Assembly: GCA_019915135.1 (NCBI GenBank)
Contig: JAHLMK010000010.1
Coordinates: 372,001 to 436,000, forward strand
Direction of reading: 5' to 3'
From: Strobilurus pachycystidiatus
Taxonomy: Eukaryota; Basidiomycota; Agaricomycetes; Agaricales; Physalacriaceae
Length of the DNA: 64,000 bases
Part shown: positions 23,497 to 33,975 of the stretch, piece after piece
Numbering within the stretch: the stretch's first letter is position 1
How the letters are laid out: every line of letters begins with the position of its first letter
Program-made: the position numbers and the translations under genes
Notes under the pieces: model-generated
Told to the model about the DNA's origin: nothing
Databases searched by the model: none
Seen by the model: the letters and a program-made list of their open reading frames with translations, nothing else

Positions 23497-24709
23497 ACAC
23501 CGGGGGCAATGACTACCGCACAGGGTCTCTGGTGCGTTAAACGCACCTAGTGTTGCCGCGAGGCGAGTCGAGTTGAGCTCGAGGCAGCGGACCGGAGTTA
23601 CCTCGCTTGGTCGAGTCAAGTCGAGTTCGAGGCGCCATCAAGGTACCTCGAGGAAACCTCCCAAAATGGCAGTCGGCATTTCGGCGCAAGATGGCGCATT
23701 TGTTCGAGTTCTGCATGTCCTTCAGTGAATTCCAGAAGACTGTACCGTAGAACGGCTGTTGGTGAGTATGGGAAATGTCCGAAATGAACATCCATAATGG
23801 CTGAATGCAGTTTGGCAATGATTCTGGGGTGAATGGATGAGAAATTGACGTTTTCATCGTCTCAGCTGCTGAGCAGCACGGATATCTCACACTTTTATGC
23901 AGTCCGGCTCAAAGTACGGCGCCCGGGGCCCGATATTTCTATCTACTGGGTTGTTGGAGTCTTTTGCCACAGCTTCAGTGCCCATAGGCCACGGCGGCAG
24001 TCCATAACACACAAATTTATCGAAATCTCTCACTACATCCCACCAGAGAGGGAGTGCGGCAGCCATCAAACTACGCATCAGTCCTTGAACGAGGGAGGCG
24101 CGAGGCCATCAAACTCGACTCGACTCGCTTTCCTAATAAGGTAACGAGTCGAGTCGAGTCAAGGTCAGGGTTCAAGCTACCTCTGCCTCGCGGCAACACT
24201 AAACGCACCAGAGTTTCATCGACGTTGTCAATCGGACTGGCCGGGACTGTCGGACCGGAGGAGCTCTCTCACGGTCTAGATATCCCAAAGTTCACGTTTT
24301 TCATGGTGTTTCTGTGTCCTTTCCAGAAGAGTTCTTGCATAGACATATAGATGCACTTTTGCTGTACAACTATCAGTGCTTGAATTGTGCTTTCACTGAC
24401 TCAAAACAAGGCAGAATTGACAAAATGATGGCTGATGAGCCCTGTTTTAATCGCAAAATGAAGGAATTGAGATTATTTGTAGAATTACGGCCAGATTATA
24501 TGCATGTGGTGATAGTGGCTAGTATTCTCTCCCCTTTGAAGGTGTCTGGGTGGACCACCCCTTCTCTGTGTGCTATGTACGACTTGCATGAAACTCAAAA
24601 TGTCCCGGTCCGATCATCCGATGAGAGGTGCATGTGATAAACCTCTCAATGAAATTCTGGTGCGTTTAACGCACCAGAAATCAGGTGCGGTCATGATTGC
24701 CCCCGGTGT
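23497..24709. mobile_element. outer non-autonomous inverted-repeat element
   Basis: The ends are inverted copies: ACACCGGGGGCAAT at 23497 and its reverse complement ending at 24709, followed inward by similar sequence (ACCGCAC, then CTGGTGCGTT and a GGTGCGTT-AACGCACC palindrome at each end). It contains no transposase ORF. It is 1,213 bp as it stands, about 550 bp once the nested inner element and one copy of its target duplication are subtracted. A 22-nt direct repeat lies just outside each end. Class not assigned. Confidence 0.7.
23548..24201. mobile_element. inner hAT-like MITE (654 bp)
   Basis: Terminal inverted repeats TAGTGTTGCCGCGAGGC at the left and its reverse complement at the right, flanked by a perfect 8-bp duplication AACGCACC at 23540-23547 and 24202-24209. 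An 8-bp target duplication points to the hAT superfamily. It is non-coding, with GAGTCGAGTCGAG-type subterminal repeats inside both ends. Its ends are unlike those of the autonomous hAT at 43934-48027, so that element is probably not its direct parent. Confidence 0.82.
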
Positions 24710-25577
24710 CAGACGCGGAGAATCCCTGTGATGTCTCTTCCCCAGCTTCCCCTGTGTCGAAACGCGGTTTTGTTTCCTTCGTCGGGAGACACCGCTGAGT
24801 AAGTCGTTAATCCGTGAAGTTCGTGAGCGTGAAAGTTTCATGGGCTGTCGTTCATCTACACCCAGTGAGGCGGAGGCAAACGAAGGCGTTAGCACTGGGT
24901 GGGAGTTCTTGATGCGTCGACGTCTAAACGCGCGCGTCATGCCGTCGCCTGATATCGAGGTCTAGGCTACCAGGTACAAGACAGAAAAAACCTACTAAAA
25001 ACCTGCTGTGTGCCGTTGGTGGAGCTGATGGCCCCAGGGCATGGTCTGGAATCCTTGTGCCTTGGAGCTGTGTATTGAGAGTCAGACAGGATAGATTATA
25101 ATCATCGAAGCTGACAGAGCTGACGAAGAGAAAAACAGGCCGTAATAGAGTAGGATTGCGTGATCGTCCTCGGGTAGATGCCTACAATGATACATTGCTG
25201 CATAGATTAGAACATCTTGAGACACGCAAGCTGCGCGAGAGATTGCAGTACGTACTTACAGTGATTTACGTGTGTTGTAGCGGTTCAAGTTGCGGAGAAG
25301 TTGCGGCGAAAGGGAAAGCACGGAGTAGCTCGTTTCCTTTAAGTTTTCGGTACTGAGCGGCAGGATGCCTTGGGCCCTTGGCCAATCGGCCGACGGCCGA
25401 AACATGATGCCGCCCTGGTGCCGCCCGGCTCCAGCCTTCAGCCTTCAGCCGAGTAACTACATAGATGGTTAGTGGCCTGCTGCCGCGCGCTGTCGTGCGC
25501 TGGTCGTGCGTTCGTAAGTCAAAAGTGGACCCAGACGCGTCGTGACTTAGAGTCCGAGGAATATGCCTAAGCATCCT

Positions 25578-27629
25578 ATCAAGCATGACCCTTTCAAGAG
25601 TGAGTAGCAGACAGTAACTCTGTTCCTGGTAGTAGTACTAGTAAATACTGTAAAACAAGAAGATGAATGACTTGTCCTCGTAACGTGACCGTGAATGGGA
25701 TATGGCGCCAGTATAAATATTGAAGATGGTACGAGTCGTGTCTAACCGCCTCTACTTAACATTCCACGTTCACCCGCCTCAGCAGACCTGTCAGTCCAAT
25801 TATCTCCCTATCAGACTAGAAGATCTCAGCTTGCTTACCGCTTTCCAACAGAACGATGACACCGAACCAAACTGCTGCCAAAAATCCACCGGCGGACAGC
25901 TTCTTGCGGAAATGGGCCGCCCGAATTGCTGCTGTCGCCATCTTCATTGCGTTGTGTGGATATCTGGATAGCATAAGGGTCTGCCCATTGTTGCGTCTCG
26001 TGCACTTCGCGTCGCTGACTTACATGTTTAGGCCCGATGGTATGTTCTGGACCCGAAAGAGTTACACGAACTAGCCAAGGCAGCTATCGAGTCGTCCCCC
26101 AACAACACCGCGGGGATGATAGAGCACATCGTCACGAACCTCACCGCCACATATCCTTCCGAAGTTATTCGTATCAACACCGACTCATCTGAATGGTTCT
26201 TCAATAACGCCGGCGGCGCCATGGGCGCGTTATACATCATCCACGCCAGCATAACCGAGTATCTCGTTATATACGGGACGCCCCTCGGCACCGAAGGGCA
26301 CACTGGTGTGAACAGCGCAGACAATTACTTCAATATCATCGCGGGGGAGCAGTGGGCTTTCCTTCCTGGCGCTCTTGAGATGGAGAGGTACCCTGCGGGA
26401 TCTGTGAACTATACCCCACGCGGAACCGTCAAGCAATACAAGATGCACAAGGGTTGCTTCGCTTTGGAATACAGTCGCGGTATGCGTGTTATTGCGCGTC
26501 TTTCAGATCGTAACTCACATTCGTCAAGGATGGATCCCGTTTATGCTTCCTTTTGGTTTTGCCGACGGCTTGACCTCTACACTTGACATCCCTACCTTGT
26601 ACAAGACGACCGTTATCACTGGACGGGAGATGATCATGAACCTCCTTCGTGGCAAATTCTAGATTCACCTATCTTATTCACCTAATTTCGTCCCTCGTTT
26701 GTACTCGGTGATGGCGAAAGTTGTGGACGATGTTGTCGTACCCAACATATTACTGGACTAGTAGACAACATATGAGTACAACATTAGTCCTCTACCGATA
26801 AAAAAAACCACCTATGATCCTGCCCAGCCGATTTTGAACAGTTTGTACCCACCCTCGTCCGCCCTCCCAACACCACCTTGCCTTTGCAGCTCTTCTCTAT
26901 CGAGAATGACAAGTCCATGATCAGCGGCAGGAAAGACCGCATCAACCGTAGAAGTCATTCCTTCATGCCGTCCCGTTGAGCGTATCGGGATCATCAACCA
27001 GAACACTCCATCCTTGGCCAGAAGCCGTTCGACACAGCTGCGTATCCAAGCTGCGTGCTCGACGTGGTAGATGACATCGGCGGCGAGTATAACGTCAAAC
27101 GGCTGATCAAGCGGAGCCTCGTACGACGGCGTTTCCCAATCGAACCGGCGAACGATGACATCCGCGCCATTTGTCTCAACGTTGTTGCGGAGGTTGGAGA
27201 GAACGTCCGGATGGTAATCCGTTGCAACGATGACATCGGCGGCGTCGGGTACGAGCTTGGAGACAGCAACGCTGAGCATGCCAGTGCCTGCGCCCAACTC
27301 CAAGATGCGACCGGATAGACGGAAGTTTGAGGGAGCGGCGCACATGCGCTCAGCAAGCAAGATTGAGCTAGCCCAACTCTGCAAGCCGACCGATGTATGA
27401 TCAGAGGTGGATAAGGGGGCGTCATTGAGCTCTACGTGAACGTCGTTGGGGAAGTGGAATGAACGTGTGACAGCACACTCCTCCTCTGCATCGGGGTTGC
27501 CAGCAAAGAGGAGGAGAATTTGAGCTGCATCCTCGATGATTGGCCGGCGCGACTCATCATCCTCGACCCAAGAATCGGAGCGCGCGATGAGTCCGGTGAT
27601 CCATTTCACAGCGTAATCGCGTTCGAAAG
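25578..27629 (-). repeat. inverted duplication, right arm (about 2,052 bp)
   Basis: Reverse-complement partner of 16138-18190. Here the methyltransferase gene continues beyond the arm to its own start codon, so the right arm is the likely parental locus and the left arm the copy. Confidence 0.92.
25856..26662 (+). CDS. ERG2: sterol C-8 isomerase ERG2, copy B
   Basis: Second complete ERG2 gene. Exons 25856-25978, 26032-26479 and 26529-26662, introns of 53 and 49 nt, stop TAG at 26660. The protein of about 234 residues opens [14 protein letters not shown] and contains the membrane helix, the [36 protein letters not shown] and [10 protein letters not shown] motifs. It differs from copy A at very few residues within exons (for example Ser for Asn before FLRKW, and YLVIYG for YLIIYG). 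The upstream 275 bp are shared with copy A apart from small indels, so core promoters are alike while distal regulation differs. It converges on the complete methyltransferase gene. Confidence 0.93.
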
Positions 27630-27870
27630 GATCGTCCCTGATGCAATCCTCTCCGACTTCATCATCATCTTCCTCTGCGGAGGCGTATCCAGAATCGGGT
27701 ACAGAGAGGTCGTGGATGAGGGGATCAGATTTGCGTGAGATCAAGGGGAGAGGCCAGTAAAACTCCCTAAGGTTTTCGAGGGCGGATGCGATGATTGTCG
27801 TGGAGAACGTCTGCAAACGGGCGAGTGGGGGCAGGAAAGCGGTGGGGGAGATTAGCGGGGATGTAGCCAT
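26812..27870 (-). CDS. lysine methyltransferase-like protein (Methyltransf_16)
   Basis: SAM-dependent methyltransferase resembling the METTL21/EFM group (Methyltransf_16) that methylates lysines of translation factors and chaperones. Single exon. An open frame extends to 27957, but the likely start is the ATG at 27870 (MATSPLISPTAFLPPLARL), giving 352 residues. An acidic linker (SAEEDDDEVGED) precedes the core. The core has HTSVGLQSWASSILLAERM, RILELGAGTGMLSVAVSK (motif I), VIVATDYHPDV, FDVILAADVIYHVEHAAW and FWLMIPIRSTGRHEGM. Divergent from the GON7-like gene, sharing a promoter of about 180 bp. The natural target is unknown from sequence. Confidence 0.82.
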   Translation of the reverse strand: MATSPLISPTAFLPPLARLQTFSTTIIASALENLREFYWPLPLISRKSDPLIHDLSVPDSGYASAEEDDDEVGEDCIRDDPFERDYAVKWITGLIARSDSWVEDDESRRPIIEDAAQILLLFAGNPDAEEECAVTRSFHFPNDVHVELNDAPLSTSDHTSVGLQSWASSILLAERMCAAPSNFRLSGRILELGAGTGMLSVAVSKLVPDAADVIVATDYHPDVLSNLRNNVETNGADVIVRRFDWETPSYEAPLDQPFDVILAADVIYHVEHAAWIRSCVERLLAKDGVFWLMIPIRSTGRHEGMTSTVDAVFPAADHGLVILDREELQRQGGVGRADEGGYKLFKIGWAGS

Positions 27871-28051
27871 ATGTTCTCTAGAATCTATGCGTCTAAGTCT
27901 ATTCGTTCCTCTAAAAAGCAGCGCGGGTTGTGGGGAACCCGCGCCGCTATATCCCAAAGACAGGCATTGTGGTTGTGGTGGTTGCAGGACAAGATGAAAA
28001 TCCGAATATTAGTTCCGTCCGTCCTGATCGGCAACTTCCGGTCACTTTCTC

Positions 28052-28342
28052 ATGTCCACCATCACGATCAGCTACGACCTCAATCCGCCAGCGAGCGTCG
28101 AAACAGAGCTTCATGAGTCCAAAACTGCATCCTTCACCATTCGGAAGTCGCCCTCAGACGGCCACAAAGTGTATTACCCTGCATTGAGGGACGCCCTACA
28201 TCTGGCGCGGAATCAACTCGGCGAAGAGCTGACTGCCTGGCGAGATGCGGTCGGAAAAGCTGAGTTGACTCTGGAAGTGAAGCCGCCAGTCACAGAAGAA
28301 AATGAGGAGGAGGAGGAGGAGGAGGAAGCAGATGAACAGTGA
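28052..28342 (+). CDS. GON7-like KEOPS/EKC subunit
   Basis: A 96-residue single-exon protein. The N-terminal part ITISYDLNPPASVETEL and a central helix YYPALRDALHLARNQLGEELTAWRDAVGK resemble the fungal GON7 family, the smallest subunit of the KEOPS complex that makes t6A on tRNA. The C-terminus is a Glu tract (EENEEEEEEEEADEQ), as is common for this subunit. The start ATG at 28052 follows a short shared promoter with the methyltransferase. The match is to pattern and length only, so this is a moderate call; other small helical acidic proteins could look alike. Confidence 0.6.
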   Translation: MSTITISYDLNPPASVETELHESKTASFTIRKSPSDGHKVYYPALRDALHLARNQLGEELTAWRDAVGKAELTLEVKPPVTEENEEEEEEEEADEQ

Positions 28343-28736
28343 TGAGAATCAAAGGCAAGTTTCGAAGAGTATTCTAGACCACATGTGCTCACGAACATGA
28401 GGTCAGGTCTCTGACGTCCGGAATGGGGTCGATTAATGAGATCGTCTTCGGTACGCAAGCAGTCTTCTAGTGAACACTTAGCTCACACGGATAGCAGGAA
28501 GTTAGTCTGCAATGTATCCTGTACATAAGAGCACAGGTGAAGATAAACCCCATAATCGAATTTGCCGTGTTCGGAGATTGTGCATCCGCATTTTTGACGT
28601 TCTACATGGTCATGCAACATTTTGATTGCTCACTTTGAAGGATGGAATGGTCTGGCGGCAGCCTGATGGTACTTCTATCACTGATAAGCGTCTCAGATAT
28701 AACCTCAATTTTTACTAGTTCATACCTATATCGACA
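28343..28736. other. intergenic
   Basis: No gene seen between the GON7-like gene and the following methyltransferase. Confidence 0.45.
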
Positions 28737-29835
28737 ATGACTCTCACAGATCAAGAAAAGGCTGTTAACAGGTGGTATAACGCCGAAGTCAACTATGGTC
28801 TACCTTCCGACAATTTAGAGAAGGAAAGGTAAGCGCTCACCCCTGTATGAATTACGCCTCCATACACCAACTATAACACAGACTCGACGAGCAATATCGC
28901 CTTGTGACACGGAGGATGTGTGATGGCAAGCTCGTTCTTTCGCCTGGCCTTGTCTTGCAAGGCGATGACCAGGTTCTAGATTCAGCGACCGGGACTGGTA
29001 ACGAATTTATTTTAAGCAAAGCCAGCACGAATCTCACTCCCTCACAGGAATATGGCTCTCAGAGCTCTCTAGTCGCGTCCCTCCCACAGTCAAACTTGTC
29101 GGTATAGATGTCCAGGACCGACTCTTTCCCGACGAATCCAGCGCCCCGCCAAACTCCTCATTCGCCTGTCACTCCATCCTCTCTTTGCCTCCAACTTGGA
29201 CCAATGCATTCAAGCTGGTCAATCAGCGGTTCCTCATAGCCGCGCTCACCGAGGCGGAGTGGAAAACCGCCCTGAGCGAGATCCATCGTGTCCTTCAGCC
29301 AGGCGGGTCGGTACAATTGATCGAGCCTCATCGTCCAGTGAACGTGGGTCCCGCGATGGCGAAAGTGGAGGCCCTTGTTCTCTCCCTGTACGAGGCGAGC
29401 AATATCCACTACCGCGTCCCCAAACTGCTGCCGGACATGCTGGAGGATGCCGGTTTCGTGAACATTCGTGCCTACCAACGGTCCTTCCTATTGGGCAAGA
29501 CTGGCGGGGACGATGGCATCGCTTTCGCGACGAGCGGGACACTTTCCGTTTACTCCGCGTTGAGAGGGCGGATTTTGAAGCTGGGTAGTGTCGACGAAGA
29601 GGAATTGGAGAGGCTTTTGGTGGACGCTCAGCAGGAGTTGGATGAAGGGGTTGGTCCTGCGCTGCGGCCCTACATCGCGGTGCATGCCGAGAAGGTACAC
29701 TTTCTTCTTCAGTCATTGTGTTGGTATTCCCCGGTACTCAAGCACAGCTTTCTAGCCCCCACCTCTTCCAAATTGATTCTCCGTGGCCGGGTCCTAGTCC
29801 CCAAGACTTTCTTTCTTCTTGTGCACTTCTCGTGA
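28737..29835 (+). CDS. class I SAM methyltransferase
   Basis: Fungal small-molecule-type SAM methyltransferase. ATG at 28737 (MTLTDQEKAVNRWYNAEVNYG). Two introns join LEKERLDEQYRLVTRRM and VLDSATGTGIWLSEL, the latter recreating motif I (ATGTG) across the splice. Next come VKLVGIDVQDRLFPD (motif II), EWKTALSEIHRVLQPGG and SVQLIEPHRPV (the post-motif region), and IHYRVPKLLPDMLEDAGFVNI. The 3' end is uncertain: the frame is open to 29835, but a donor-like GT at 29695 after RPYIAVHAEK may start a final intron. The acceptor substrate is unknown, and there is no surrounding biosynthetic cluster beyond the transporter downstream. Confidence 0.75.
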
Positions 29836-30490
29836 GATGGGTATTCGGAAGCCAGCTGAAGACCCCAAGCGTACAGAAATGACTTTACGTGGGCCGAGAT
29901 TGGCACCTACTCAGATGATAACGCGATAACAGACGAATAAAGGTTATCTTTGTCTTAGTCCCCAAACAAGACGAATAACATCTGCTTCACCGTCGACTTG
30001 CTGACTTGCCTTGTCTTCTTGGGCAGAATTCTTTGTTTGCAAGCATGAATGAGCCGGGCATGACTGGAGATGCTTGCAAACAAGATGTCTCGGCTTTGGA
30101 CTGAATACGCTGGGGAAGATGTGAGTCTTCAAATAAGCATGCCATGCTGCCGATATCCGGATCATTGACGTGTACTATGCAGCAACTTCAGATTAGTTGG
30201 CTTTCTGACTCTTGAGTCATGGCCGAGTCTTGCCCGTTCAGTTGCACGTTTCTTTGTGTATGGACATGTACGGCACGCCCGAACTTTCCGGGGTAAGAGA
30301 TCGTGAGATTTGTGATCTGCTCACAAATCAGCACGACCGTCTCCTTTTTCCTCCAGGCTTTGTAAAGAAAAACGGCCATCTAATCAGCTTTCGCTTGCCT
30401 ATATAATGGGACCACTTTCGTTCGAACTGAGCTTCAACCACCTCGCAGTTCATCTCCCCCTTCTACTCACACTTTCTTTACAGTACAGAA
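29836..30490. other. intergenic, MFS transporter promoter
   Basis: No gene. Contains a TATATAA box at 30400-30406, about 85 nt before the transporter start, and CT-rich sequence near 30,440-30,480. Confidence 0.5.
30400..30406 (+). promoter_or_regulatory. TATA box of the MFS transporter
   Basis: TATATAA located 84 nt upstream of the ATG at 30491, at a usual spacing for a regulated fungal promoter. Confidence 0.5.
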
Positions 30491-32416
30491 ATGGTCGCAG
30501 ACTTGATTCGGGACTCCACTGTGGGTCAGTTCATCAACTGGGCATCTGGCGGCAAATACCTTCCCTACGCCGAACAACGACCAGGATTTGAGGTTCCTTC
30601 ACATCTCCTGCTTCCTTCAAAGCGACCTTCTGCACCGACATACGACTCGTCCGATAATGCCACTATATGCGACGATCTAGAGGAGACGCCAAAGGGCGGG
30701 GTGACCCCAAACACGGAGTTGAAACGCGAATCGACCATTGCTGTCGATCCTGAGACCCAGAAGACGATAGACGACTCGACTGGGACGCTGCCGAACCCAT
30801 ACCTCGTGGACTGGTACGGGGATGACGATCCTGATAATCCTCGGTCTGTCTTCTCTACCAGCCTCTCAAGACGTCGACTAATGTAGTCTCTGCAGAAACT
30901 GGTCGCCCACGAAACGCGCTTTCGTTGCTCTCAGCATCTCATTGTTGACATTTACGATGTATATCGGATCTGCCATATACACGCCTTCTATCCCTGGCAT
31001 TATGGAAGAATTCAATGTCTCTCTTGCGCACGCCACACTTGGGCTCACCCTCTACGTGATGGCATACGGGATCGGACCCATGTTCCTCACACCGTTCCAG
31101 GAGATTCCCGCCTTCGGCCGCAATGTCGTATACATCGGCACACTCTTTCTATTCATTATCTTCCAAATACCCATCATCACCGCCACAAACATACAGACAA
31201 TCCTTGCCTTCCGCTTCCTCACAGGTTTCTTCGGGAGCCCTGCCTTGGCGACAGGCGGCGCGTCGATGGCGGATATATACCCGATGCACCAGCTTGCGTA
31301 CGTGATAGGCGTGTGGGCTCTGGGTGCTGTTGCTGGTCCCATTACTGGACCGGTGATTGGCGGCTTCGCAGCGCAGGCTAAAGGGTGGAGGTGGCCGCAG
31401 TATGAGCTGATCTGGATATCGTCATTCGGCTTTGTGCTTCTATCGCTGGTTTTGCCGGAGACATATGGCCCGACTATCTTGCTCAAGCGCGCCAGGCGGC
31501 TGAGGCAGCTGACGGGCAACGAACAGCTGCGGACACAGAGCGAGATTGACTCGGAAGGAGAGTCGCTTAGGCAGGTCCTCGGAGAGGCGTTGTATCGCCC
31601 GTTGGTGCTGTCGCTAGAGCCTGTGCTCATGTTCGCAAATGTATATCTTGGATTCGTTTGTGAGTCAGTTCCTTCTGCTCTAGCTGATTTGAATCTGACG
31701 TGACTCTAGACGCCATCTTCTACCTGTGGTTTGAAGCTTTCCCATTGGTCTTCACCGACATATATCACTTCAACCTCGGAACCAGTGGGCTGCCATATCT
31801 TGGTTTCTTCGTTTCTGGTGCGATAACTGTGGGTTGCAATCTTTCTTACTAGGGAAACCAACGTCTCACTCTCCACAGTATACCGTCTACTGCTTGTACC
31901 AGATGTACCACATCGCACCGCGTTACCAACGGGCTGCCGAGGCAGGAAAGGAAGTTGCGCCGGAGATCCGCCTAGAAATCGGTCTCATGGGTAGCATCTT
32001 TATCCCGACCTCTGTTCTCATATTCGGCTTCGCGTCAAAGGAGAGCATACCCTGGATCGTGCCCGTCATTGGCGCCGCGCTTTACCTCCCAGGGCTCTTC
32101 CTCAACTTCCAGAGCATCCTGATGTATATCACGTCGGCGTACCCAAAGTACGGTGCGGAAGTGCTGGCGGGGAATGATCTGGCGCGGTCGACCATTGCGA
32201 GTGTGTTCCCGCTATTTGGGCATGCATATTTTACAAACTTGGGATTGGGACCTGCGTCTGCGCTTCTGGCAGGCATTTCATTTGGCCTTATGATTGTGTT
32301 CGCGGTGTGTCCCTGTCCAGTCTTCTCTGCTCAATCCGAGTGCTGACAGTGGCTTGTAGGGGATGATCAAGTGGGGACATGTCCTTCGACGGCGCTCGAA
32401 GTATGCACAGGCTTAA
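30491..32416 (+). CDS. MFS multidrug/polyamine-type transporter (DHA1)
   Basis: Major facilitator, drug:H+ antiporter-1 type, similar in plan to the fungal polyamine/fluconazole-resistance transporters (TPO/FLU1). ATG at 30491. A long cytosolic N-terminus ends in NPYLVDWYGDDDPDNPRNWS, the usual signature before TM1, with an intron inside it. Then SIYTPSIPGIMEEF-like and LGLTLYVMAYGIGPMFLTP segments, FRFLTGFFGSPALATGGASMADIYP, VIGVWALGAVAGPITGPVIGGF (antiporter motif C region), and LPETYGPTILLKRARRLR at the central loop. Twelve segments fit. About five exons; the final join GLMIVFAGMIKWGHVLRRRSKYAQA ends in TAA at 32414. Complete, roughly 560 residues. Substrate unknown; it might export the product of the adjacent methyltransferase, but that is speculation. 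Confidence 0.88.
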
Positions 32417-32854
32417 AATTGGAACCTACGCCCGTTTCTTAGAGGAAATTTACGACGCCATTATGAATACAGTAGAAGATTTCACCTTAGACGCAATTTG
32501 GAGATCAAGCTCCGATATAATTATAGATGTCAAGATGTTGGCCAGTGATCGAAGTACCTGTCTTCTCACCACATCGCCAGTATCCTGATTCCTCATATCA
32601 AGCTATACAGATGTCATCTACTTCTCTTCCGAAGTGTTATCCTTGATTTTCTTTGTAACATGTATACCCTCATTTCGTCGCAATGTATATGACACTTTTG
32701 ATGCTGGATCCGCGGGTGACAGCCAAAATTTCCAGCCATAATAGCTCAGACCACCAACTCTCAACTTTCGTCCTCAAATGCATTGATTTGGCGCACGATC
32801 ACAGAGTCGACGTCGCCAGCACCAACTGGTACTGTACACTGTAGAACCGATCGA
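32417..32854. other. intergenic before the CACTA-like element
   Basis: No gene seen; holds the 3' flank of the transporter gene and the unresolved left boundary of the following transposon. Confidence 0.4.
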
Positions 32855-33141
32855 GGATGAAAATCAACTCACCTTTGGTTGAAAAACAATTTTCAGCAAG
32901 TTGTTGGATGATGAAACGTTGATTCGGATCATCGTACCACTTTTGGATGATTTGCCGACGTTGATTTATAGTGTCGACGTGGTTGAAATTCTGCTCACAT
33001 TCCAATAGATATTAAATACTCATTTAATCAATTATGTGGCTGTATGCGCGCGAGGTTCGTATATATATATATATGGTTGGCGGGCATGCACAGAGCTTGC
33101 CAGATGCTATACTGATGTACACCCAATAAAGACCATCATAT

Positions 33142-33700
33142 TCATACGATATTTTTGAACAGGCTAGCTACTTTGTCCCGCCCACTAATCTGCAACATGA
33201 CCTGGGTACGGCGCGCCAGTGCAAGCCTGAGCTTTCGATGTGCAACCATCTTACGTCGCTCTACACCCTCAATCAACTTTCCCTCTTCCTGGCGAAGTAT
33301 GGCGTGACGGACAGCATTGAATGCTACAGATTCCTGCGCACCCGCAACTGACTCTTCGTCGATCAGATCCTGGATGTACTTGAGGTGCTTGAGGTGCCAC
33401 TTCTCATCGCGTTGATGATAAGGCACTGCAATATGTTCGATATGGCTTGAGAAAGCTTCGTCAATGTCAACCTCCGTCTTGACCTGGATGTGATCAGAGT
33501 TCAAACTGACTTGACAACAAATATAAGGTACGCACCTGGTTGTCCCAAACAAATTCCTTGTCTTCCTCTTTTTCCTCCTCCTGCATCATAGGGTTTGGAG
33601 ATGTAGGCCTCGGTGAGATTGGTGAGAGGTGCGCTGCCCTTGGTGGAGCAGGCCAGTGCGTGTAGGAATCCTCCAGACGTTTTTGAAATGCTGTCTGCAT
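33142..33700 (-). CDS. third ORF of the CACTA-like element
   Basis: From the ATG at 33700: MQTAFQKRLEDSYTHWPAPP, a Pro/Ser-rich stretch, a Glu/Lys run (EEEKEEDKEFVWDNQ), then after an intron near 33,530-33,490 a helical basic domain (KWHLKHLKYIQDLIDEESV, RRKMVAHRKLRLALARR) ending at 33142. I recognise no domain. It follows the transposase on the same strand and could be a separate protein or 3' exons of a larger one. Confidence 0.45.
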
Positions 33701-33975
33701 TTGTGTGACAGTCTGAGAGTCGTAATCTTCGTCGTCGGCTGACGGTGAATGCTATGTGATAGTCTCAACATGTGCATGACTGTTGAGCATCAAAGTAGAA
33801 CATACAGCCACCATGTTGGCAGAGTGCGGTTGTGGTAAAAGGGTAAGCCATGTCCAGGCACGTGTCTTCGTTGTCAAGCGCAAATCATCCAACAAAATCA
33901 ACGTCTCACTGAAATTTCCAACGAGATACATACACGTAAAGACGATAGATACAACTACTGAGCTGTTGAAGTACA

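Larger units (their letters stand above)
23258..25577. other. transposon-rich gap in the duplication spacer
   Basis: No conventional gene. The left part carries two nested non-autonomous elements listed separately. The right part (24734-25577) has only short ORFs, a GC-rich run near 25,370-25,440 and the boundary with the right duplication arm at 25577/25578. Confidence 0.55.

Noticed and set aside
28737..32416. Methyltransferase plus MFS transporter as a biosynthetic cluster
   Set aside because: No synthase or other tailoring enzyme lies nearby; two adjacent genes are not enough to claim a cluster.
33059..33075. (TA)n run
   Set aside because: Short dinucleotide repeat only; too small to be called a promoter or an element end.
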